DNA of 64,000 nucleotides from Escarpia spicata. Taxonomy: Eukaryota > Annelida > Polychaeta > Sabellida > Siboglinidae. This document shows positions 55,470 through 64,000 of this stretch, one piece after another; the first letter of the stretch is position 1; each line of letters starts with the position of its first letter. The stretch lies in the NCBI GenBank assembly GCA_963995525.1, contig OZ023213.1:22470278-22534277 (forward strand), given 5' to 3'. The notes under the pieces are model-generated. The model did no database searches. It was given only the letters and a program-made list of their open reading frames with translations, and was not told the origin of the DNA. The position numbers were made by a program, and so were the translations under genes.

Positions 55470-55785
55470 ATGTCAGGGGTGGATCTAGAGAGGATATACT
55501 GGGGGTGGACACAAAAACCTCCACTGGTGGCCGAAAGAGTGTCAAAAATTGTTCGCTGCCACCCCGCTGTAACTTAAGCTTCTCCAAAGGCTCGGCTCAA
55601 TTGGTGACATGAAGAATGGGGGGTGCTGTTGAAAAAAGTTCAGCATAACTTTGGCTTATTGTAACCTGAACAGGGACACATTTCAAAGGGTCTAGGGGAG
55701 GATGGTCATGTGAGAAAGGTCTACAGGCACACAAAATTCAACAGGTCTGGAGGGGCACATACCCCCTAGATCCGCCTATGTATGT
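55470..55785. repeat. MITE-like element with GGTGGATCTAGA / CTAGATCCGCC ends
   Basis: Begins GGGGTGGATCTAGAGAGGAT and ends GCACATACCCCCTAGATCCG, CCTATG: imperfect inverted ends around a non-coding 300-bp core rich in GGGGG motifs. Confidence 0.6.
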
Positions 55786-57453
55786 ACAATTTTATATTGT
55801 ATTCAAATCGTACAAGTACGTAAAGAGATCAATAGACAAATACACAAACACAAGGCTGTCATTAACAGAACATAAACAGTTACGCAAAACCTGCAAAATT
55901 AAATGCAGTGATATTAACTAAGCTGCCAGTGACAAAAGCTATAATTAACTGTTAAAATTAAATAACATAATTGCCATATGCATTGTAATAGCTGCTTTTA
56001 AATTCTAGTAAACCTTTTGTTGTACACTGATTTTTAGTATCTCTAAAATATGTTCTAACCTAAAATGTATACCTGGTATACAGAATCTTAAGAAACATTT
56101 TGTAATTTATTCTTATGAATATGATAGCAAAATAAGACATAGTATAAAACCATAAATTAATCATTCATAGTTACTACCAATAGTTACAACTGCATGTATA
56201 CTGCTACACTATACCAGCAAATGTCTTAGTTTCCACATGCAGCACTAACATTACATGTATTTAACTTAACTACCAGCTGGTTACATTTTTATTTTTACCA
56301 CTATAAGTATGTAACCACTGCTAAGTTCACTGGTGGTTAAGTACTATGACAAACAATAACAATGTCAAAATTTTTACCCCACATGCAGTGGGGTAAAATG
56401 ACAAAATAGTTTAATATGCCATTTAAGCTGAGTTCACACAATGGAGAGCTGTATAAATTTCAACTCCAGCACACATAAGATATGATTTCTACTGTCAACA
56501 TTTCATGCATAGAAAACAGTACAGCCCTACCACATCATAATATGGATTGTCTCATATCTGCATACAATATGGATTGTTACACATGTTTTTGATAAATATG
56601 GCCATATCCCATTTTAATATGGATTTTCTTCAAATGTAAACATCATTGACACTGTAATGTATTTTTGTATATATATATACTACATAATTATAAATTTGAA
56701 CGATGAACTTATAGCAGTCGTAGAGGAAATACGTGTGATGGTATCTGGTAGATGGCACCACTCATTCAGTGAACCTATGAAAAAGGCATTACACATTTAA
56801 ACGGGATGACAAGTCTAAAATACGGATTTCAATCAAGAAAATGTGGCATGTCCATCATTAAGCAACACATTTCTTTCAAAGACAAATTATCATGTTAACA
56901 GACAATAACTTCCCAATAATATAAACTTGTCTACCTAACAAATGTAAAGAATTGGAACATCCACTTCTCAGTAATATTGGCAACCCTAACTAATGATCTC
57001 CGACTTCACAATATGATAAAAACTTTTTCCATTTAGAATTTCTTATTAATTTTTAATGACTGACTAAAAAAAAAGTTGATTAAAAACCAAAGTTTACAAG
57101 CCAGCCAAAAACAGCCTTAGACAGCTGTTAGTGTTATATTAAATTACTAACTGTTACAACCATTTGATTAACTGCAGGTTTACAAAATTATTGCCCAAAA
57201 CATGCCCGTTTCTTGGTTGCTGCACTGGTGACAACACATGCATATTTAAAGTGGAGATATGTTCATCTTCCTAACCCCAAACCACTAGTATTTTCCATGT
57301 TACAGGGCAGGCATGTTCACCAATATGACCTTATACAAAGAGTAATTCCCATGGTTTTGACCATGGAAGTCTCTTATCTGCAAACACAATTACAAATACA
57401 TACAGCTTTTGACTATAAAAACAAAGATCCTGATTCCACACAAATGTCCCGCT
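55786..57453. other. Non-coding stretch downstream of nucleoredoxin
   Basis: AT-rich, no exon seen on either strand. It should contain the 3' UTR of the minus-strand nucleoredoxin gene; I could not fix its poly(A) site. Confidence 0.5.
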
Positions 57454-57645
57454 CTAATGTCTAAGCTTGCGGAAGGGCAGTTTGTTAGCCTTGAAGTCGG
57501 CAACGAGGCGCTCAACAACATCTGTGTAGAGTTTATCGGATGGATGACAGTAGACTCGTTGATTCGGGACATCCAGTACCACCAGTAGAGGGCTGAAGTC
57601 TTCAAGGTGAGCGAAATTGTGAATCAAGCCGGCGATCTCCTCTCC
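57454..57645 (-). CDS. NXN: Nucleoredoxin, terminal coding exon
   Basis: After the acceptor TTTTCTACCCCAG the exon encodes GEEIAGLIHNFAHLEDFSPL, then LVVLDVPNQRVYCHPSDKLY and VVERLVADFKANKLPFRKLR, H and TAG (57454-57456). Nucleoredoxins end in a third thioredoxin-like fold with just this pattern (L..F..L.....PLL.ILD......Y.......I....V..F....L). The protein is a cytosolic/nuclear thioredoxin-like oxidoreductase, known in vertebrates as a redox-dependent regulator of Dishevelled in Wnt signalling. It is 63 residues with phase 0 entry, matching the preceding exon. No lesion. Confidence 0.85.
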   Translation of the reverse strand, partial: GEEIAGLIHNFAHLEDFSPLLVVLDVPNQRVYCHPSDKLYTDVVERLVADFKANKLPFRKLRH

Positions 57646-60238
57646 CTGGGGTAGAAAAGACACAAATGGATAATCTTCCGCTATGAAATGTGTTTGATTG
57701 CACCATCCATTGTTTTATAGTCATATTGACCATTACCTAGCTAACACTACTCCAGTCATGCATGGGAATTGTCTTAAAAATACCCAATCATTTCGATTGT
57801 TTTGCTCCTAAAGTTTGACTAATTTCACCACGAAAAGTAAACGTACCAAGTATTCACTAAGATACACTAGTTCATTTGTGTGCATGTTTTACTTAACTTT
57901 AATTTACTTAAATTAACAAACTATAAAGTTAAATTTGGTTATGCCTAATCGAATATTGGTATACGTGCATCAGCTTGGAACATGACATTCATGTGGATTC
58001 TGATTGCACTCTTCTCGTGATCGCGCATTGTGGGCGACACTGGCCTTTGACCCCACAACTTGGCGCTGTTGATGATATGGAATACTGATTTTATGATATA
58101 TGCCACCAACTCAGCAAAATGGGCTAAATTAAACAGACAAAGACAGTATCCACACATAAACTTTATAAAGGTGAATTTGTATTTGGGAAAAACTATGGAA
58201 CGAAACAAACTAAACAGAATGAGTTGGAGACAGTGCCAGTGGATTGTGGTCGTGGGGTCAGTGACAACTTCAACAGATGCAGAGAATTCAAATTATTCAG
58301 CTGTAATCACGTATATGTATTTAGTCGTATGAGTATACATGTTAATGTTGCTTGTACTAAATTTATTTGATTTTTTACGTTTTAGTCACAGCCAATGGCG
58401 GCATGGATGGCCTGGCATGGCCGTGTTTCCTATAGTATCTGCTAGCAGTATGATGCTATGGCATACACCTATGTCTATATGACTATGTAGCTATAATGTC
58501 TATGTCATATGTGGTAGTAGGCTAGTAGCCTAAGTAGGCGTGGGTAATATGTAATATGTATTGTAAATGATCCGTAATGATTATAATTATTGAACAAAAA
58601 CAACATGTACATAATTTACTAATAGTATGCAATGTAATAGTAATTTACCTAATCTATTAATTACTTTTATATTAAAACTTACTATTATTGGACATTTCAA
58701 AATTTTATTTTAATACATGCAGTCTGGATATATAAAATTATTTACAAAGAAAACAATTCCAGTAGTGTTACCAGGTTTTTTGATTGCCCCTTCAGTAAGT
58801 TTCTTGTTATGTTCAGAAAACCAGCGCCCCTCAATACTGGGAAAATTAATGCCCATAACATGTATACAGCACTGTAGACAGCATTTGGCTGATTTATGTG
58901 GGCATTGGTTGCACTTGGCAGGTGGTCGTTCATTGCATTGCAACTTTTGCAAGTACATTAAAACGATTATTGTTAGAAGCAATCAGTGCTGACTATTAAT
59001 ACATGTACCATCTTTTCAGAACTCAAGGTGTGTCATCACCACATGCAGATGTATGCGGCTAAGCTCTTCACATTCTGGTAAACGAGTGTTGTGGTACATA
59101 TTATTCTGTCACCAAACCTTTTATCAAAATTATTTTTATTTTGCAGTAATGGGTGTCCTCATTAAATTGCATATTGTTGTTAGAAATACATGTGAATTAA
59201 AGTAGACATTGTAAAGTAAAAATATGTTATTGAAACTCGTTGATGAGATTGACTACAAAATAATGAAAAGCACAATGCAACTACAGGTACAATCACTGCA
59301 CTTGATATGTATAATGTAATAGTTTTTAATATATCACATACACATTACATGCACATAAAATGTAAAGCAACAACAGAAACACAAATTAGGAAGAGGTTAA
59401 AAAAAGTCAGATATATATATATAAAAACAAAGTTATGTTTATCACGATTCTTTGTTAAAAAACAATACCAGTACGTGTGATATAAAATGCTAGTTGTAGT
59501 TTCTACATGTCTTGTATGTAACTCACAAAATTAGTGACTAAATAATTATGTGTGTTTTAACAACAATTATTAATATCACATGCCCATAAAATGTAAAGCA
59601 ATGAGAAAAAATACAACTTTAAAATTATTTAGAAAGATGTTTAGTTGAACAAATGTAATAGTGACTAGACAGGGTCATCGCCATATGACTGAGAATTACA
59701 TGTACAATAACTACATGCTGTGCCAATATCTACAACACATGTATACAATTATATATATATCGCATGTAAAATACACAAGTTTACTATCTTATAACGATCA
59801 CTATTTACAAAAACAAGGCTTCATTTATCTGTCATAGGTCTCATCGCGAAGGCTTCCTGCATAAATCTTTGCAATAACTTGGTTGTTTTCCGACGTTGAA
59901 AATTCAGGCCTCAGGTGCATCCGGTTAATTGGTATTACCAATCGGATCACTAGTAAAACGTATCAGTTTCCATACCAGTGTTCACAAAACTTCACCCGTT
60001 ATCATAATTTTTGCCGACGCAGTTATCTGGCGAGACAAACCCCATCTGCATGCACCAGGGCAGGTTAAAAAAGATATGTCACTGCCGATGCATAGGTTCA
60101 TGCAATGGTGTCTAAAATAATGCGTGAAAATGAAATGTGTGAAATGCCAAAAATCATGTGTATATACACATAATATTACACTAATGGGAGCTCTGACTCT
60201 GTTACACTCACGCTAACACATCCCCCTCAGAAGCATAC
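57646..60238 (-). other. Nucleoredoxin intron, 2.59 kb
   Basis: GT (60238-60237 on the minus strand, GAG|GTATG) to AG. I saw no exon inside. Candidate ORFs at 57945-58208 and 58710-58982 have no motif. Confidence 0.7.
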
Positions 60239-60375
60239 CTCAATTCCTTCGTAGAGGAAGTATACCGGAGGAAGTTCATGAGCGGAGCCAACACTTGACT
60301 TCTGCTCCGCTTTGTATGAGTGAGCAACGTCCTGGAGCAGGTGCTGAGCTTCACGGATTAACTTCTCATCCCCAT
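60239..60375 (-). CDS. NXN: Nucleoredoxin, third exon in window
   Basis: Acceptor TTTGCTCCAG, then GDEKLIREAQHLLQDVAHSY, KAEQKSSVGSAHELPPVYFL and YEGIE to the donor GAG|GTATG; phase 1 in, phase 0 out. This matches the nucleoredoxin region DxE...A...I..IA..Y..K.....P..FF..GE in the C-terminal fold. Compared with vertebrates, the linker before LPPVYFLYEG carries a short Ser/Gly insertion (KSSVGSAHE). Confidence 0.85.
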
Positions 60376-61201
60376 CTGGAGCAAACAAACAATCCCATCA
60401 TTCACAGTTCTAACCTGGCTGCCGTCTAATGCTGGGCTGGTTTGTAATAAAGTACTTCTATTTTGTCATTTAACTCGAGTAAACAATTTTACTTACCAGT
60501 AACTTGACCAATGAAGTACACTTAGGTTTCATTTTACTCTTGGCAAAGAGTACATATATATGTACATACTTTTCTGGATGTAATGAAATATCCTTTATTT
60601 CTAGAAAAAAAAATCCTAAAACTATGACCTATTTTGGCACAAGTGATGATATTTTCCGATTATCTGATTTGCTAGCACGAACCTGAATAAACACCAGGTC
60701 TCTTGAGTGCAACTGGTGGCTGTGTGAAAGTATCTGTGCGAGCCATTTTATATCCTACACCCGATTAGAGCACTTTCAGTGTTTCATGTTTATGTCAAGA
60801 ACAATTATTTTCTTTTTCTTTGTACTTCAAGTACATTTTGAAAGAGGACTTGTACCTGTACTTGATTAGCTTTCCCTGTGTTACTTGAACTTGTACCCAT
60901 GTACAAAACAAAACTACATATATATACCAGCTCTGGTTTAGTGCCCATGACAGCAGAAGTCAGATTTCACACATGGGAGAGATATGAACCTTCTGTCAGT
61001 GTCAACTTACTGCTTGGCTGGTAGTCTCCCAATAATCAAATAAACAATGCCAGAAGCTTCCAGTGTAACTCAAACTTTCCCAATAAAATATAATATTTTG
61101 GATCAAACAGCCACTATTTGTGCTACAAACCGAGTGACTGTCATGTACACAAAATAGCAAGGCACTGACTGCAACGGTGAACCTGTTGCTAGGCTACTTG
61201 C
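60376..61201 (-). other. Nucleoredoxin intron with GC donor, 826 bp
   Basis: The 5' splice site reads ACAG|GCAAGT on the minus strand (61205-61196): GC in place of GT with otherwise perfect pairing to U1. No GT gives the right frame nearby. Short AAGTAC/GTACTT clusters at about 60825-60905 look like a hAT subterminal fragment. Confidence 0.75.
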
Positions 61202-61292
61202 CTGTAAACATTACGAAGCAGGTTGCTTCATTGAGTAGGTTGGCAGTGACTTCATTCAGCTCCTCCAGGGGTTTGATAGGCCATGGGAACTC
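61202..61292 (-). CDS. NXN: Nucleoredoxin, second exon in window
   Basis: Acceptor GTGTGTTTGCAG, then EFPWPIKPLEELNEVTANLL and NEATCFVMFT, ending in phase 1 with a GC donor. FPWxxKPxxEL...LNExxCxVxF is a strongly conserved nucleoredoxin block linking the second and third thioredoxin-like folds. Confidence 0.88.
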
Positions 61293-63475
61293 CTGCAAAC
61301 ACACATTGCCATAATGTTATTATTACCGTACTGATTCCGACACTGTTTGTTTTCAGACACCCTAAAAATCTACACAAATAATTATTTTTCTGTACTGTAT
61401 GTTATCTATTATTTTTACACCACCACCAGTGGGAAACCTAGTGTGTTACTGTAGGTGGGTTTGTTTCCTTCAAACTTAACGGATGTCAATTGTTTTGGCG
61501 TTGAGACCCTCGAAGATAATTATAATGTAACTTCTTTTGTGCCTAAATACTCAGAGGTGCATCAAGACAAAAATGTTGGTCGATCTCAAAATCAATAAGC
61601 AGTAATCAAGTTGTCAACAGATGAATGGATATATATATATATATATGTCAGACAGGGTTGGTTTTCTGCCGGGCAGAAAGGTATTTCTGCCGTGCCCAGG
61701 GCAGAATAGGGATAATGGCAACAACCAGGGAATACATGTTATTGGTAGGAAAGTGCGACTGTTTTGTAAAATATGTTGTCAATATCTTTCTGTACCTGTC
61801 AATGTGCAATCTAAGTAAAAGTACGAATACATTCACATGAGTACAAGTACATTTGTATAACATATTTTTATCTGTCTTGCAGTGCTTGCATTTCCTTAGA
61901 GATTCCCTGGTTTTAATACAGTGGATACGAGTATTGTGTTAGATGTATGCTTACTTTCTTGTAATATAAACAAGTCACTAATCTAGTGTGCACAGTAACC
62001 AGACATAATCCTTAGGAACAAAATCCCACCACTTGCATTAGTTTGTGTGCATTTTGTTGTGCCCATGTGGCATGTGTACAAGACTTGTCAACTGACAACA
62101 GCTGCAGCATTCCTTTGTTCAGTATTTCTCTTATCTCTGCTCTCTTAGTCCCTGTGTACCCCAGTTTTATTACCAGCCTAGAAGTTGGCTGGCAATTCAA
62201 ACTAATTATCACCTGTTCCTCTTGTGGTCAGTGGAAAGCCTGGTTTTGAAGCACCTGGCCACTGCTATATCCAACTAACAAGGCTAGCTGCCAGAGTTGG
62301 CTATTATTTTAGTGGTTCTCTCCCATGTGTTTCACTAAAGTTAATTATTTTTGTTCAACCATTTTAGCTAGTGCCATATATGACGCCATCTAACAGAATT
62401 TGTTAGAACTACGAAACCCAGACTATATCACTTTGAGCCAGCGTAACTTAGGCTGTTGTTATTCCTTCGAATTTTTTGTTAATTCAAAACCGGAATCTGT
62501 ACACTTATGCGTTTTCTAAAGATATGACAAGTATATTTAATTAACAACTTGTTTTCAATGTGCTTAGCGAACAACCAGACAACGATCATGAAACGGTTTA
62601 TGTTAGCGCCTTCCGCCCGTGTCTCTGTTTACGTCAGTTGACACGAGGTAGCGGGGCGCCATGACATTTCGCAATGAGTTGCTAGCCTTGTGCGTTTTTA
62701 AAATCTTGCATCATGAATCTGTTACTCAATGAGATATAGCAACAGAACCAAACATTGTTTATCACATACCAGAAACGGTTAATTGTTACACAATAGCGTG
62801 AGCCATCAAATCACTGTTAATCGATGTTGATCTTCCTCGTGGTCTCTCGTCAGTGATGGGAGGTCCCATTATTTGAGGGGAGACTACACCAGAATCCACC
62901 AGAATAAACGTATACCATTGCATAGTAATCATGTTTATTTCAAAATATTAACCAATAAAGTCAGTATCGTTTACGGTGTTGGTAATTCTATTCTTTCAGC
63001 GTTTATGGAGTTTCCGTTCGAAAACGCAAATCTTGTGTCAAAATGTCGATTAGACAGAATTCCATTCCACTTTTGCAAAGATTATCTGTATTTTTTATCA
63101 TGTTGGATGATCGTTGTAATAGTCTTGCCGGAATATAATATAATGTTAAAAGAAACATTTTTTGTCAGAGGCGAGGGTCGGCATCATAACAAATATTTTT
63201 CTTCTGTTCTTGAAAAAATACATAGGGTCGCACGGAAATACTAGGGACGGTCGGGTTACCGGAAACACAGTATTATTTTATTTGGCCTAAGGAGCAAATT
63301 CTAAAGAACTGGTACAGAAAACGCCATAGTTCCAATATTAGTATTGACTTTGTAATTCTAAACAAAATGTAAATCTGAACTAGATGATCGAAGCTGGATA
63401 GGTTTCCTTACAGGAATAAGCAATGAATGCAAATATGCTGGGTTGAAAGTAATACTATATGACATCTTCATTTAC
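61293..63475 (-). other. Nucleoredoxin intron, 2.18 kb
   Basis: GT-AG (AAG|GTAAAT). It contains a SINE/MITE-like piece (61512-61612), a TA microsatellite (about 61629-61646) and a hAT-like subterminal stretch (about 61806-61862). The 123-codon ORF at 62873-63244 has no family match and probably arises by chance. Confidence 0.65.
61512..61612. repeat. SINE/MITE-like family R1, copy 3
   Basis: ATAATTATAATGTAACTTCT, CTCAGAGGTGCATCAAGACA, TTGGTCGATCTCAAAATCAA, TAAGCAGTA. Aligns with 53930-54060 without the GCGC core. Confidence 0.6.
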
Positions 63476-63564
63476 CTTTCCTTCAGGGTCTTTTACTATG
63501 ACTGTCCGCCCAGTTGTTGTGATCAACTCATTGTTCTCATCAAGCAGAACCAGGGCTGGGATTC
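63476..63564 (-). CDS. NXN: Nucleoredoxin, first exon in window
   Basis: Acceptor GGTGTGTTTGTAG, phase 1 in, then IPALVLLDENNELITTTGRT and VIVKDPEGK, phase 0 out at AAG|GTAAAT. GIPxLxxLDxxxxxITxxGR is the cis-proline and beta-strand end of the central thioredoxin fold; the family then continues with (D)EFPW, as the next exon does. The redox CxxC motif would be encoded further 5', beyond the window. The four exons give about 168 of the family's usual ~430 residues. Confidence 0.88.
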
Positions 63565-64000
63565 CTACAAACACACCACTTATTAATTTACAACGATCTA
63601 TGCTTGCAACGTTGACAGTTCTAGAATGTCCACTTTACGACCTTCATCACCGATAAATATGTCATAATTCATATTACCCAAGGGTTCTCATTAACCATAA
63701 GCTGCATAATTTACCACATGCACAGCTTAATCTATCTATATTGACTGTTATGACATTTTGTCCCATAATTCTGTCTGATACTGACTAATTTGGTGGCCAA
63801 AGACAGTCTAAATTTATAACCTTCCACGTTTAAATTGAAATTAGGTGACCTTTAAACTTTAGTACATATATATTCTGAACCACAACATGTTTGTATGTAA
63901 TTCACCCTAAGTCTTAATGAGACATCACATGCCTCAGCAAGATACTTGACAGTGACTCCACGCCAAACAGAATTTCTGGGATAGACACGAGCTTACAGCA
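63565..64000 (-). other. Start of a nucleoredoxin intron
   Basis: No further exon recognised to the window edge. Confidence 0.5.

Noticed and set aside
62873..63244. 123-codon ORF inside a nucleoredoxin intron
   Set aside because: No recognised domain, opposite strand to the host gene, and no promoter or splice evidence.

Overview
Eukaryotic, animal-type DNA: AT-rich, intron-rich and full of repeats. I see no operons, ribosome binding sites or long uninterrupted genes. Coding signal comes as short exons with AG acceptors and GT donors. The domains (laminin IV, laminin G, EGF-like, Ig, furin-like cysteine-rich, Ly6/uPAR, nucleoredoxin) and the transposons (CR1, hAT, Harbinger, Penelope-like) point to an invertebrate metazoan, probably marine. 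The species cannot be fixed from the sequence.

Layout. 1-1065: truncated hAT element. 2334-3750: 68-bp satellite. 4199-4305: relic end of a laminin IV domain. 4930-6657: CR1 fragment next to a hAT derivative. 7972-15790: tandem amplification of a ~1.9 kb block carrying the C-terminal half of a laminin G domain plus an EGF-like exon (four full blocks and a lone extra first exon). 15836-19425: second tandem array (three ~1.2 kb units) built on two minisatellites. 20850-24016: two phase-matched exons of a Ly6/uPAR-type GPI-anchored protein, interleaved with cysteine-rich phase 1-1 exons. 22611-23746: segment repeated at 44365-45439. 25.4-31.3 kb: simple repeats, a furin-like exon, a CR1 tail, and a 51-bp minisatellite that runs in frame into half of an Ig domain. 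31.6-32.9 kb: relic beta-propeller, EGF-like and unknown exons. 35-39.06 kb: near full-length CR1 on the minus strand, split by a 1.3 kb hAT insertion. 40.3-41.6 kb: old tandem duplications. 46.2-47.3 kb: Harbinger remnants. 49.4-50.0 kb: short Penelope-like insertion with perfect 135-bp inverted ends. 50-56 kb: simple repeats and MITE-like pieces. 57454-63564, minus strand: four exons encoding the C-terminal ~168 residues of nucleoredoxin, the best-supported gene; its 5' part lies beyond the right edge.

The plus-strand exons between 4 and 33 kb look like parts of one or more extracellular matrix or receptor genes. Laminin IV, Ig and LG/EGF together form the perlecan toolkit, but the order here is not perlecan order, and many exons carry exactly one stop or frameshift. 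I read the region as a mixture of live and decaying exons in a repeat-driven locus. Nucleoredoxin appears intact and unrelated to it.
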